From Aminipila butyrica (GTDB lineage: Bacteria; Bacillota; Clostridia; Peptostreptococcales; Anaerovoracaceae): a stretch of DNA of 64,000 bases. The notes beneath the pieces are model-generated. The model did not search any database. It saw nothing but the letters and a program-made list of their open reading frames with translations, and was not told where the DNA came from. The position numbers and the translations under genes are program-made. How positions within the stretch are numbered: the stretch's first letter is position 1; every line of letters starts with the position of its first letter. The stretch is from NCBI RefSeq assembly GCF_010669305.1, contig NZ_CP048649.1:62001-126000 (forward strand). The letters are read 5' to 3'. This document shows, in pieces, positions 8,674 through 18,630 of the stretch.

Positions 8674-10584
8674 CTACAGAATGTTTTTTCCATAAGCCGT
8701 ATACAGCTCCGTCAGTTCCTGCATCTTCTGCTGCATTTCCAGCTGCAAATCAGAAGCCAGCTGGCACTCTCCTTCGTCCAGGGCATCCTTAATCCGAGAC
8801 AAGAGGGACTTACTGTCCAGCTTATCCTGCCCGATATAGCAACGCAGCTCCTGAACCTTATTCCACATATAAATATCGTAATCGGCACAGTCATGCTCCT
8901 CGTGAAGGATAGAATACGACCGCAGGACATCCATATTATCTGGAATGATTCGGCTGTGCAACTCCGTAGCCCACTGATCCAATGTGGCTTTTTTGAAGGA
9001 TTCCAGGATAATTGGTGTCATCACCTTATCCGTCAGCAGAACCTGTATTTTTTCCGGGTACTCCTGGAAAGCACAAAGATTTTCCCATACGGTCCTCGGT
9101 GCCTTGCCAAAGAGCTGATCTCGCTGCTCCGGTGTGAACTCTTCGAAGACATCCTTTTCGCTTCGATATTCCCGGTCTTTTTCAAAGTAGAAGTCATCCT
9201 GTCCATATGCCTTAGACAAGGATTCCAGCAGCTGTGCTGGCGTTTTTTTGGCTTCTAGCGCCGCCCGAATACCATCCAAAATAGCCATATAAGCTGTAGC
9301 AATGACTAAATAGGTGTTACTCTTCGGGTTCGGCGAGCGCAGCTCGAAACGGGTGGACAGCGGATTGTTCAAATCCCGCACCAGCCCAATGAGCACGGTC
9401 CGATTTCTGGAAGGCTGAGCAGGAGTATGTCCCAAAGAAGTCACGATACATACTGGCGCTTCATAGCCCGGCTTTAAACGATTAAAGGCATCGTTGGTGG
9501 ATGTAATGAAAGGATTAAGCACCTCATAGTTCTTCAGCAGACCCATAAGAGCACCAAACCCGATAGGGTTCAGAAATTCTGCCCGCATATCTCCCGGTGC
9601 AAAGAGGCTGACAACCTTGCCAGTTTTTAGCTTGGCAGCTACACCTATGTGAGTATGCTCCCCACTTCCTGCAACGCCATCAATCGGCTTTGCCCGGAAA
9701 GTCACTTCCAGACCGTGAAGCCGGAACACATCGCGCACAATATACTTTACCTGCTTTTCATTGTCCGCAGCCTGCATAGCATCTGCATATTTCCAGTCAA
9801 TTTCTAACTGTTCCATAATATGGTCATACTTTCCAGAATTACCCAGCTTCGCTTTAATGCCACCTACTTCCTTGTGGCCCATCTCCATTTCAAAGCCATA
9901 TTCATCTAACAAAAGTAAGGTTTTTTCTAAAGCCGTCCGCACTGGGCCAATTGTCCGCTTCCAATACTGCTCCTTCATAACCTGAGCGGTGGACAGTTCT
10001 TCCCGATCACCCTTTTCGTCCGGCGTCTTCACCCAGAACTCCAACTCTGTAGCACAAGTCAACAAAATCTCATCGATATCCTCTACCGAATCTACTGGCA
10101 AATATTCCAGTACATAAGGATTTTCTTTAATCAAAGTTAACAAGTCCTTCTTAATCTTGTTGATGGCATCCCTCAGGATGACTCTGGAACCTACCTCGTT
10201 GGTATCGTTGTGAACCAGGAAGGAAGGAATACGCAGGGTACCCACTGGCAAGCCAGAAGGTTCATGGATAAAGTCAAAGTTGTGGTCCACATACCAGTTC
10301 ACTGATAAATCCGGAATGATATCCACCTTTGCGTTGTTTAATTCAGCGATAATCGGCAAAACTACGCTGGAACCATCCGTCTGAACGCCGTCAGTAAGAA
10401 ATTTTTCCATGTCCTCTAAAAAGCGAGTAACTGGGATTTTCTCATCCGTATTCTGTCCGCCTATGTCCAGTCCCACGAGAGATACAAACATAATCTCCGG
10501 GTGATTTTTTAAAATTTCTCGTACCTTTTCCGGCTGATGTTCCGCAGCAGGAATATTAAATAACATCTTTTCGTATGCCAGCAT
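8674..10584 (-). CDS. Large glutamine synthetase-family enzyme
   Basis: A 636-residue glutamine synthetase homologue, longer than classic GSI (about 440-470) and shorter than GSIII (about 700). Catalytic-domain motifs are visible: GVQTDGSSVVLP, then GVAGSGEHTHIGVAAKL (the ATP/ammonia loop), then NRTVLIGLVRDLNNPLSTRF. The C-terminal 150 residues are helical and extra compared with GSI. The predicted reaction is glutamate + NH3 + ATP to glutamine, but a related gamma-glutamyl ligase is possible. Start ATG 10584 follows GAGGAGG. Neighbouring serS on the same strand suggests one transcript. Confidence 0.85.
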   Translation of the reverse strand: MLAYEKMLFNIPAAEHQPEKVREILKNHPEIMFVSLVGLDIGGQNTDEKIPVTRFLEDMEKFLTDGVQTDGSSVVLPIIAELNNAKVDIIPDLSVNWYVDHNFDFIHEPSGLPVGTLRIPSFLVHNDTNEVGSRVILRDAINKIKKDLLTLIKENPYVLEYLPVDSVEDIDEILLTCATELEFWVKTPDEKGDREELSTAQVMKEQYWKRTIGPVRTALEKTLLLLDEYGFEMEMGHKEVGGIKAKLGNSGKYDHIMEQLEIDWKYADAMQAADNEKQVKYIVRDVFRLHGLEVTFRAKPIDGVAGSGEHTHIGVAAKLKTGKVVSLFAPGDMRAEFLNPIGFGALMGLLKNYEVLNPFITSTNDAFNRLKPGYEAPVCIVTSLGHTPAQPSRNRTVLIGLVRDLNNPLSTRFELRSPNPKSNTYLVIATAYMAILDGIRAALEAKKTPAQLLESLSKAYGQDDFYFEKDREYRSEKDVFEEFTPEQRDQLFGKAPRTVWENLCAFQEYPEKIQVLLTDKVMTPIILESFKKATLDQWATELHSRIIPDNMDVLRSYSILHEEHDCADYDIYMWNKVQELRCYIGQDKLDSKSLLSRIKDALDEGECQLASDLQLEMQQKMQELTELYTAYGKNIL

Positions 10585-10894
10585 ACTTTCCTCCTCTTAT
10601 TTATACCATGTATCTATGAAATAATACTATTTACCTAAAATTTGCATCATATTGTCTCATTGTACTACTTTTTTGCTTTTTTTTAAACTGTTTTTTGTAA
10701 GTTTTTTGTATCTACAAACAAAAACATCAGGATATTTTCTTGTTTTATAGGAATCTAAACCTGTTTTAGCGAATCTTTTCTCGCTTTTCTATTAAAACAG
10801 GCAGACACATAGTCTCCTACGCAGCCTGCCTGTTCTTCAGCTTTTATTCAATTTTTAACGGAAAGACTACGAAGGGCTTTTGATCTCCAAAACT
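10585..10894. other. Intergenic stretch upstream of glutamine synthetase gene
   Basis: 310 bp between two minus-strand genes. The right half holds the terminator of the UPF0182 gene (10796-10834). The left half is AT-rich, presumably with the promoter of the glutamine synthetase-serS unit; I see no strong -35/-10 pair and no known riboswitch. Confidence 0.5.
10796..10834 (-). terminator. Terminator after UPF0182 gene
   Basis: AACAGGCAG (10796-10804) pairs with CTGCCTGTT (10826-10834) across a 21-nt loop; on the minus strand the stem runs into TTTTAAT. It lies about 60 bp past the stop codon. Confidence 0.75.
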
Positions 10895-13828
10895 TTACTC
10901 TTCCGTCTGAGAGGCCGCAGCATCCGTGGACGGTGCCAACAGCTTCAAGTATTTTTCCAAAGCGGTAATATGCTCGCCGTATCCAGCCCAATCCCCATTT
11001 CGCTGAGCACTTTGTGCCAGCTCAAATTCTTCACTAGCCTTGACAATCAAGTCCGCCGCAGACATCTGATCTGGAGAAGTTGTGGAGGTACCTGCTCCCG
11101 CACCGCTTCCACCGTTCTGAGTTCCCTGTCCAGTGGAATTTTCACCAAAGAGGGCGTCTAGCGCCTCGCTCAAGGTCTCCTTATAGGAAATCTTATCTCC
11201 GTAAGCCACGATAACCCGCTTTACTTCTGGAATACTGGAGTTGGTAGCTTCCAGGTATACCGGTTCTACATATAGAAGTGACTGTTCAATTGGAATGATG
11301 AACAGATTTCCTCGGCTGTAGGTGGATCCAGAAGAGTTCCACAAGGAGAATTCCTTAGAAATCTCCGTATGCTGGTCAATCTGAGCCTCAATCTGCATTG
11401 GCCCATAGATGTTCTTATTCTTTGGCAGCTGGTACAGTACCAGTTTTCCGTAGTTTTCTCCATCATTTCTGGCTACCAACAATCCCGTCATGTTCTTCTT
11501 GTTCTTCGGCGTGTATGGAATCGTATTAACGAATTCCGCACTGGTCTCCCCTGGAAGCTTCATGATGTAGTAGTTCGGACTAATAGTAATTTCCTGGGTG
11601 CCATAAATCTCGTTAGCGATATCCCATAAGTCCTCACCCTGGTAGAACACCTTTACGTCATTCATGTGGTAACGCTTGTAGATGTTAGCCTGAATGTTGA
11701 GCAATTTGTTCGGATAACGGATATGAGACTGGATGCTCTCCGGCATCTCAGAAAAATCTTTGAACAACTCTGGATAAATCTTTTTGTAGGTGGTAGCAAT
11801 TGGATCTTTGTCATCTACCAGATAAAAGTAAGTCTCTCCATTGTAGGCATCGATAACGACCTTCACAGAGTTTCTCAAGTAGTTCAATCCGTTAGCAGAG
11901 AATGGTTCGGAATACGGATAGTTTGCACTGACCGTATAGGCATCAATCATCCAGTACAGCTTGCCATCTGCGCTGACGATATATGGATCCTCGTCGTATT
12001 GCAGATGCGGCATAATCTTCTTTACCCGCTGCTCAATATTTCGGTTGATGATGATCTTGGATTCTCCGGTAATATTGGTAGATACCAATATCTTTAAGCT
12101 CTGTTCTCGGATGGCGAACATCACCCGGTTCAGCGGATTCAGCTTAATGCCCGCATCTCCCTCATAGGTGGTGTATTTGTTCTCATCTCCATTTGGATAG
12201 TCGAATTCTTCTTCGTTGGTGTTGGTCAAAATGTAGTTGTTGGTCAACTCCCCAAAGTAGATTTCCGGTCTGGTCACATCAATTTCTTCGATTTGAGATA
12301 CTGGCGGAATTCCCGATACCAGCATATCTGGCTGGCCGCTGGCCGTCACCTTATCTACCCGAGATAAAGTAATACCGTATCCATGAGTGTATTTCAAATG
12401 CTTGTTCAGCCATTCCTCTCGGATCTGACTCTCATCAATTTCTCTCACAGCCAAGAAGGTCTGAGTATATTCCCCATTGACAAAGTACCGGTCCACGTCT
12501 ACGTCATTAAAGGCGTAATAGCTTCGGATATTCTGTGTCTGGGTATAGAACTTTTTAGCTGGATCGTAATCATTAATTCGGATATTAGAAATGGTTTCCG
12601 TATTATTCAGAATGTCTTCTTTAGACAGCGTATTGCTGGCTGCAAAAGGCTTAATAGTCACATCCTGAAGGTCATAGGCCATCTGCGTGAACTTGATATT
12701 GTTCCTCAAATAAGCGCTTTCCTTGTTGATTTCATCAGGAGATACCACCAGGTTCTGAATCAAGACAGAGGCGCCAATCCCTACCACCCCCACAGCAATC
12801 ATAATTACTGGAACGGTCAGAAGCACCCGATACTTCTTTCGCAGCATGCCAGAGGCAAATACAAACGCTGCTACGACAGATAAAACCATAAGAATCCGAT
12901 ATACCCACAGGGTTACCGTCACTGCTGTATACCCTGCTCCGTAGACTACACCCACGGTATTGGTAAATAGCAGCGTGTACTGCCGCAGCAGAAAGTTTAC
13001 ACTTAGCATCAAAAAGAATAGCACGCCCAGAATGACAATCTGCTTAGACGCGATGCTCAGCAGCTGCATCAGATTGCTGCTGTCCACTTGCTTGCTTTTT
13101 TTACGAGCAGCAGGCCGACCTGGACCACTCATGCCGCTCATGCCCATGAACCGTCCTAGCAGATCCCCCCACGGTCCGCCAAAAGAATTGTTATTCCTGC
13201 CAAAGTCTCCGTGGCGAACATTATCGTTCTCTTCATATGGGGCCTCCGGTTCCGGTTCAATTGGCTCAAAAAACTGAGGCCGCCTCAGAGACATTAAAAC
13301 GAGATAGTATACAAAGGTCAGGAGGGCAAAGGCAATAATCAGCCCCAAGCCCATACTGTTCAACCCGCTCACAAATTGCAGCTTGAACACGTAAAAGCTT
13401 ACGTCGTTGTTGAACAACGGGTCCTTAACACCGAAGTCCGTGCTGTTGAGGTATTGCAGAATCTGAAACCACAGGCTGGATGCCACCGTAACGGAGAGCA
13501 ACGCTCCAAAGGCGGCCGACAGACCTAAAGCAGTCAAGTTCAGGGTCTTCTCACTGACCACATCGCTGGACTGAACCTTTTTAAAATAGCCTCTCTTCAA
13601 CATTTTCAGATACAGATAAGCCAATGCGGTAATCACCACAAAGGCAGGAATACCGATTTTCAGCTGCGTAAACAGCTTGGTGAAAAATACGCTCACATAA
13701 TCCAATTCTCGGAACCACAGAAAATCCGTGATAAAGCCGATCATGCTACCGAACAGTCCCAGTAAGATTATGAGCACCACTAAAAAGATGCCCGAGCCTT
13801 TCTTTCTTTTCTTGCTGTCCTTTTTCAA
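10895..13828 (-). CDS. UPF0182-family large membrane protein
   Basis: 977 residues. About seven membrane helices lie in the first third (from IFLVVLIILLGLFGSMIGF near residue 15 to about residue 345), followed by a long, presumably extracellular domain and a Gly/Ser-rich linker with an acidic C-terminus. This is the layout of the UPF0182 family, which is widespread in Actinobacteria and Clostridia and has no firmly established function. Start is TTG at 13828 behind GGAGGG. An internal Gly/Arg-rich cytoplasmic loop (around MSGMSGPGRP) is unusual. No partner gene in the operon is evident. Confidence 0.88.
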   Translation of the reverse strand: MKKDSKKRKKGSGIFLVVLIILLGLFGSMIGFITDFLWFRELDYVSVFFTKLFTQLKIGIPAFVVITALAYLYLKMLKRGYFKKVQSSDVVSEKTLNLTALGLSAAFGALLSVTVASSLWFQILQYLNSTDFGVKDPLFNNDVSFYVFKLQFVSGLNSMGLGLIIAFALLTFVYYLVLMSLRRPQFFEPIEPEPEAPYEENDNVRHGDFGRNNNSFGGPWGDLLGRFMGMSGMSGPGRPAARKKSKQVDSSNLMQLLSIASKQIVILGVLFFLMLSVNFLLRQYTLLFTNTVGVVYGAGYTAVTVTLWVYRILMVLSVVAAFVFASGMLRKKYRVLLTVPVIMIAVGVVGIGASVLIQNLVVSPDEINKESAYLRNNIKFTQMAYDLQDVTIKPFAASNTLSKEDILNNTETISNIRINDYDPAKKFYTQTQNIRSYYAFNDVDVDRYFVNGEYTQTFLAVREIDESQIREEWLNKHLKYTHGYGITLSRVDKVTASGQPDMLVSGIPPVSQIEEIDVTRPEIYFGELTNNYILTNTNEEEFDYPNGDENKYTTYEGDAGIKLNPLNRVMFAIREQSLKILVSTNITGESKIIINRNIEQRVKKIMPHLQYDEDPYIVSADGKLYWMIDAYTVSANYPYSEPFSANGLNYLRNSVKVVIDAYNGETYFYLVDDKDPIATTYKKIYPELFKDFSEMPESIQSHIRYPNKLLNIQANIYKRYHMNDVKVFYQGEDLWDIANEIYGTQEITISPNYYIMKLPGETSAEFVNTIPYTPKNKKNMTGLLVARNDGENYGKLVLYQLPKNKNIYGPMQIEAQIDQHTEISKEFSLWNSSGSTYSRGNLFIIPIEQSLLYVEPVYLEATNSSIPEVKRVIVAYGDKISYKETLSEALDALFGENSTGQGTQNGGSGAGAGTSTTSPDQMSAADLIVKASEEFELAQSAQRNGDWAGYGEHITALEKYLKLLAPSTDAAASQTEE

Positions 13829-13856
13829 ATGTTTCCCTCCTCCTCTTTGCTCTACA

Positions 13857-15512
13857 TTATTTTATTTCAGCGATAATAGAGATGATGGCTTCCCGCGCTT
13901 CCTGAGGCAGGTCATCCCGCCCTCCTTTGACATCTTTTAAGGAGTTCAGGTAGTTCATCCGGCCCATCATGCCGCCTTTTAATGCATTTACATACACCTT
14001 ATCTTCAAAGTCCGGTTCAAAGCCTTCCACGTGCATGGTCTTCAATTCTGAAATCATTCCCAGCTTTTCAAACTCAGCTGTGCCGTCGATAATGCTTTCC
14101 AAAATTCCGATGGTTACTTCCTTCGGAATCTTTTTATCCATAAAGTGTCCCGTGTTCAAAATGTAGTTGTCTACTTTCCTCTCTTCAAACAGGGCCTTGA
14201 ACTTTTCATAATCCTGCCGAAGAGGATAGGTCCGGAATGGATTGGCGTAAGGTTCAAACACCAGAGCATTCATGTCCACCCCTTCTGCCAGCTTTTCTGC
14301 TGTTGAACGCTTAGTAGCCAGGCAAGCGCCCATTACTGATGCCAGCACGGAATTCTCTACCTTTACTACTGGCGGCAGCGTGTGGTCCTTCATCAGCCAT
14401 ACGATAGTGTTAATTGGTTCACCCATCTTATCCACTCGATTAGCTGCCCACAGCTTGGACTTGATAGCCCGGCCGTTTCCATTTCTCAAATCTTCCGTAA
14501 CCAGTACCAGCTTCCCTTCTTCGTCCACAGTAGCTCCGCAGTTCTGCACCGTCAGCAAGAATTGATTGTCCGGTGAAGTCAGCGGATAATCCTGTGTCTT
14601 ATCAAAATAAGACGGTTCCAAGGCTACCGTAGACCCGTTATCGCTGGAGATGATGTAAGCATCATCGTGAAGAATGGTTACATCGTATTTACCCTTGTGC
14701 TTGGCGTGAGTCAAAGTGGACTTGCCAGAACCAGACAGTCCGAATACACCCAGTACGTGAGCCTGGCCGTCTTCCTTGATGCAGCGCTTTAAACCACCGT
14801 GGCAGGAAGCATACCCGTTTCGATTAGCGATGCCCCAAGCTAGGGTCAACGTGCCCTTCTTGTGCTCACCGAAATACCTCATGCCCAGCAAGCATGCACA
14901 GTTGTGCTCTGGGTCGAAATAAGCCAGTCCGTTAGGGAATTTCGGGTGCTTGTAGTCTGGGTCAGAGAGAATGAAGATATCTGGCTCTTCCCCAATCTCT
15001 CTAGAAGACTTATACATTTCCTTGTATTCTGCTGTCTTGTACTGAAAGTTCAGCAACCAGTTCAGCATCGTATTTTCATAGGTTTCCGGAATCAACAAGT
15101 GAGCCTTGACCATAAAATCTGGATCCAGTCCTATGTACGCCTCGGAGTGATACATCGTTTTATACCTAGTATTGTATACGGCTTCTCGAAGCACCTTAGC
15201 AATTTCAGTCTCTTCCACGCCTACTTCTCCCAAGATGACCCGGGCTCCTGCAAATCGGCCTACGGTTTCCCCATCGTTGAACAACAGAATTTTGGCGTTT
15301 TCTGGAAGACCAATCCGCTCCGGCTCATAGATCGGCATATCGGTGGTGATGGTACCCGGCGCCTTTTGGGCCATCCGGTACGCCTGCTTCAGGTCCATGA
15401 CCTTCTCCACATTGTTTCCATAAAAAGCAGTTTCAATGGTAGTCCTGGAAGTGGAAAATGCCTTATTTCCCGTGCCGATCTGCTCTCTCTTAAAATTAGC
15501 TCTTGTAGCCAT
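13857..15512 (-). CDS. pckA: Phosphoenolpyruvate carboxykinase (ATP)
   Basis: Interconverts oxaloacetate + ATP with PEP + CO2 + ADP, linking the C4 pool to glycolytic intermediates. The P-loop GLSGSGKSTL and the following metal/nucleotide region (HDDAYIIS) identify an ATP-type PEPCK. The frame opens at ATG 15566, but ATG 15512 (MATRANFKRE) follows GGGAG, whereas the upstream ATG has no ribosome site, so I use 15512 (551 residues). It stands alone between the UPF0182 gene and the zinc-ribbon gene. In ATP-PEPCKs of anaerobes the carboxylating direction is common; direction here is unknown. Confidence 0.93.
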   Translation of the reverse strand: MATRANFKREQIGTGNKAFSTSRTTIETAFYGNNVEKVMDLKQAYRMAQKAPGTITTDMPIYEPERIGLPENAKILLFNDGETVGRFAGARVILGEVGVEETEIAKVLREAVYNTRYKTMYHSEAYIGLDPDFMVKAHLLIPETYENTMLNWLLNFQYKTAEYKEMYKSSREIGEEPDIFILSDPDYKHPKFPNGLAYFDPEHNCACLLGMRYFGEHKKGTLTLAWGIANRNGYASCHGGLKRCIKEDGQAHVLGVFGLSGSGKSTLTHAKHKGKYDVTILHDDAYIISSDNGSTVALEPSYFDKTQDYPLTSPDNQFLLTVQNCGATVDEEGKLVLVTEDLRNGNGRAIKSKLWAANRVDKMGEPINTIVWLMKDHTLPPVVKVENSVLASVMGACLATKRSTAEKLAEGVDMNALVFEPYANPFRTYPLRQDYEKFKALFEERKVDNYILNTGHFMDKKIPKEVTIGILESIIDGTAEFEKLGMISELKTMHVEGFEPDFEDKVYVNALKGGMMGRMNYLNSLKDVKGGRDDLPQEAREAIISIIAEIK

Positions 15513-15650
15513 TTTGTTTAACTCTCCCTTTCCAGCAGTCCCCGTTGTCTTCCGCATTAGGGGCATCTGCCTAAAAAATAATATAATGTAATAATATAAT
15601 TAATGTAATAAACCCTTAAATTAATAAATTTCCGACAGGGTCTATTGAAC

Positions 15651-15694
15651 TAACAGAGCTGCAAAAGCCCATAAGCTCCAATACAGCTCTGTTA
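15651..15694. terminator. Inverted repeat after zinc-ribbon gene, possible terminator
   Basis: TAACAGAGCTG (15651-15661) and its exact complement at 15684-15694, with a 22-nt loop. No T-tract follows on the minus strand, so termination is uncertain. Confidence 0.45.
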
Positions 15695-15722
15695 ATATAA
15701 TTATCTAAATTGAACGGGCAGG

Positions 15723-17960
15723 CTAGAGGCTCGTTGAACGGACCACCTTCATCTGCTTTTCTATCGGTTCTAAGTAATAAATATAATTGTATTTCCTGGT
15801 CTTGGGCTTTCCCGCTTTGGTTATAGTAATCTCTTCATATGCCCACAAGTAAAAACCACTGGCTCCTTGGCGAATTTCTCCAATCCGTAAAGTGTCAAAG
15901 GTTTCTGTCACCTTCCCCACCAAAGAAGAGTTCTTGGCATCCTTATAGGCTGAAGACCCTTCTTTCAGAAAGTCAAAAACCGCCTCATCTTTTTGGTTTA
16001 CGTAGTTGATCCACGCGGAATCGAACTGGATAAGGGTTTTGACAATCTCCTTGTCGTAATAAACTGGACTGCCGTCTTCCTTCTCATACCAGATATTATT
16101 TTCAATGGGCTGGGAATTATTTATATTTTCGTTCCCATAATCCCTATTTTTATCATATGCCAGAGTAGCATCGGCCATCACATACTGGATATTAATGTTG
16201 CCGCTGTCATTCAACGCTTCTTCCACCAGCGCATTTTTGTCTTGGTTCGGCGTTGTATCCACCGGAGAAGGCTTTGCTGTTTGAGCTGCAACCTCTTTAT
16301 CTGCCGTCTCCTGTTGATCCGTTTTTTTCTTTTCTCCCTGCTTCTGATCGTCGCCCAACTTGTCCACCCAGTTGACCGCCAGCCCCAGTCTATCATTAAT
16401 AAATGTTGCGGCCTTGGTCTCCGGTGCAAAGTATTTAATTCCCAACACGGTAATCTCGAACGCCAGTAAAGCAATGATAATCGCCAGCAGAATCAGTGCA
16501 GGGGACAGTTTCTTTCCCTTATCCTCATCGATAAACTCCTGTAACGGACTTTCTATACTGTCCCAAGGAAGGGGCTGAAAATCCTCTGATGGAGCGGACG
16601 CCTCTGTCGATCCGGTCCGCTCTTCTTGCGAGAACAGGTCCAATTCATCAAGTTGAGGGCTGGTCTCCACAGCAGATTCTCCCTCCTGCTGCGGCCAAAC
16701 ACCCTCAGAAGACAAGGTTGTTTCTTCTTCCTTCGGCACTGGTTGAACCGGACTGTCCCTGTCAGTTTGACTTTCACTCTTATCCTGTTTTTCAGCTGGT
16801 GCCAAGGGTAGCTCCTGATGTTCAAGCGTGCTGACCGAAGAGACCTTCTCGGAAGCCTCTGGTTCCACCACTGTTATTGTTTGACTTGGACTTTCCGTGT
16901 CCTCCGGACCCTCTGGCAAAGTCAAATCGACTAAGCCCCCAACCAGTCCGGCTGCACCTCCCAAGGCAGGCATCGCCCCTAGCGTGTCTCTAATCAGTCC
17001 AATGGGCGGCTCCGCTGCCCAGTCTTGCTCCAGTTTCTCTAAATTGAAAGCCATTTGCGCCACGTCTCGGTAAGCAGGCTCCGGTATTCGCTTTAATCGC
17101 TCATACTCCTTATCCAATAACTTCTGAAACTCTTCATTCTTCTGACTAAAGGTATAAAATTTATTAATCTGTTCTTCCTCTGGAGTATGATCTAACTCTC
17201 CCTTAGGCGGGAACAGCTGCTTTTCTAAATTTATGTTGTCACAATCTTCCCGTGGTGATTCTTCCTGCTTTGGGGGCTGGCTTTTAATGCTTGTCCCTTT
17301 TCGGTGAAAAATCAGCGTGTCCTGTGGATCTTTTTCCTTGGGTGCTTCCTCCTGCCGCTGCTGCTCAAATAAATCAAAGATATCCGGTTTATGGGATTTG
17401 TCCTCTGTCTGAGCTGGTTCTTCCGGCATAGGGGCTTGTAAGGAATCTGTCTTGCAAACAAGTGGAGGCTCCGCCATCAGCAAATTGCTTTTAGGTGGAA
17501 CGGCTGTCTCCGACTCCATCGGGACATCGTCCTCTTGTTTCGGTTCAAATTTCAACAGCTGACGTTTACTCCAATCTACTTGGATATCCTCTGTCTTCCG
17601 CGCCCCATCACTCTGCAAAGGGAACCCTTCCAGATTCCAGTGGACAGAATTAGGTCGTTCCCCGCTGTGCTGGCTGATATCCTGCCAACTCTGGGCGATG
17701 GTTTTTCTCGACAGCTCCACTGTATTGCGTTCCAGCTGTTCTGCCTCCTCCGCCTCCGGATGATGGTTATATACCACCTCTTCTATCCCATCGGTAATGC
17801 TGCTCCTGCTCGTCCGTCGTTCAGCCGCAGTCGTTTCTTTATGTAGCGTTTCGTCGACCTGTGGGCCGACCGATTCTTGTCGTTCTATGACCTGCGCACC
17901 GCAATAGCTGCAAAACCGGTCTCCGTCCAGCAAGGTTTTTCCGCATTTTCTACAAAACAT
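15723..17960 (-). CDS. Zinc-ribbon, single-pass membrane protein with long disordered region
   Basis: 745 residues. The N-terminal zinc ribbon has C3/C6 and C17/C20 (FCRKCG then FCSYCG). Then come about 450 residues rich in Glu, Pro, Gln and Ser that look disordered, one membrane helix near residues 482-505 (ALILLAIIIALLAFEITVLG), and an extracytoplasmic C-terminal domain (about 240 residues) with a YEEITITKAGKPKTRKYNY segment. The plan resembles YvbJ/TcaA-like zinc-ribbon membrane proteins, whose roles lie in the envelope or stress; function here is unassigned. Start ATG follows GGGAGG. The small membrane gene just upstream is probably a partner. Confidence 0.7.
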   Translation of the reverse strand: MFCRKCGKTLLDGDRFCSYCGAQVIERQESVGPQVDETLHKETTAAERRTSRSSITDGIEEVVYNHHPEAEEAEQLERNTVELSRKTIAQSWQDISQHSGERPNSVHWNLEGFPLQSDGARKTEDIQVDWSKRQLLKFEPKQEDDVPMESETAVPPKSNLLMAEPPLVCKTDSLQAPMPEEPAQTEDKSHKPDIFDLFEQQRQEEAPKEKDPQDTLIFHRKGTSIKSQPPKQEESPREDCDNINLEKQLFPPKGELDHTPEEEQINKFYTFSQKNEEFQKLLDKEYERLKRIPEPAYRDVAQMAFNLEKLEQDWAAEPPIGLIRDTLGAMPALGGAAGLVGGLVDLTLPEGPEDTESPSQTITVVEPEASEKVSSVSTLEHQELPLAPAEKQDKSESQTDRDSPVQPVPKEEETTLSSEGVWPQQEGESAVETSPQLDELDLFSQEERTGSTEASAPSEDFQPLPWDSIESPLQEFIDEDKGKKLSPALILLAIIIALLAFEITVLGIKYFAPETKAATFINDRLGLAVNWVDKLGDDQKQGEKKKTDQQETADKEVAAQTAKPSPVDTTPNQDKNALVEEALNDSGNINIQYVMADATLAYDKNRDYGNENINNSQPIENNIWYEKEDGSPVYYDKEIVKTLIQFDSAWINYVNQKDEAVFDFLKEGSSAYKDAKNSSLVGKVTETFDTLRIGEIRQGASGFYLWAYEEITITKAGKPKTRKYNYIYYLEPIEKQMKVVRSTSL

Positions 17961-17983
17961 CTATTTCCTCCCTGTCCTTTTCC

Positions 17984-18448
17984 CTAAAACTGTATTTGTT
18001 CGCGCAGAAGCTCCTCTGCATAAACTTTCCCCGTCTTTCCGATGTTGTATCCGGGCTTAATTACAGCTGGGCTCTCTGGAGCCGCTGCCTCCGAAAGGAA
18101 CTCCGTTCCTTCCTGCTGAACTTCAACTGGTGTGGATTCGGCTCTGTCCAGTACCTCTGATAAGCCGGATGGCTGTTCCATAGCTGCTTCTTCCAGTGTC
18201 ACCTGAGCTCCCTCCTTTGCATATGGGAAATTATGCTTGATCTCTTCCAAGTTTCTCTCAATGTTCTCTAAAGCCTTGACTTGACAGTTCACCCTCCAAT
18301 ACCATAGCTGCACCCGCCGAAAAGCCAAAAATATACAACTTAGGAGGGCAAAAATAAACAGCACTATGAGAAGAAGGGCACCTATGGCCCCTGCCTCCAG
18401 TCCGTTTTCAATATATTGGATTGTTGATCTCCCATATTCAGTAATCAT
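17984..18448 (-). CDS. Small single-pass membrane protein
   Basis: 154 residues with one membrane helix at about 20-42 (AIGALLLIVLFIFALLSCIF) and a cytoplasmic tail that is acidic and Pro/Glu-rich in the middle (around EQPSGLSEVLDRAESTP), closing with a conserved-looking basic-aromatic end. I do not recognise the family. It lies 23 bp upstream of the zinc-ribbon membrane protein on the same strand, so cotranscription and a physical partnership are plausible. Start ATG 18448 has GGAAGG 10 nt upstream. Confidence 0.6.
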   Translation of the reverse strand: MITEYGRSTIQYIENGLEAGAIGALLLIVLFIFALLSCIFLAFRRVQLWYWRVNCQVKALENIERNLEEIKHNFPYAKEGAQVTLEEAAMEQPSGLSEVLDRAESTPVEVQQEGTEFLSEAAAPESPAVIKPGYNIGKTGKVYAEELLREQIQF

Positions 18449-18560
18449 GTCAAATGTACCTTCCCGAAGAACATTGAATATACCTTTTTACATTATACAA
18501 TAATTATTTAACAAAGGCAATTCCAGAACGATTAAAACAGCACAATTATCACGAAAAAAC

Positions 18561-18589
18561 AGCAAAAAGAGCGGGAAATGTCCCGCTCT
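18561..18589 (-). terminator. Terminator after the 47-codon gene
   Basis: AGAGCGGGA (18568-18576) pairs with TCCCGCTCT (18581-18589) across a 4-nt loop; on the minus strand the stem is followed by TTTTTG and more Ts. Confidence 0.85.
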
Positions 18590-18630
18590 GTATTTAGAAG
18601 AGAGATTAAATCTTCGGCGTTTGCTATACT

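Noticed and set aside
15993..16834. Several frames opposite or overlapping the zinc-ribbon membrane protein gene
   Set aside because: They are shadows of a long, compositionally biased minus-strand gene with a good start and family-like domains.
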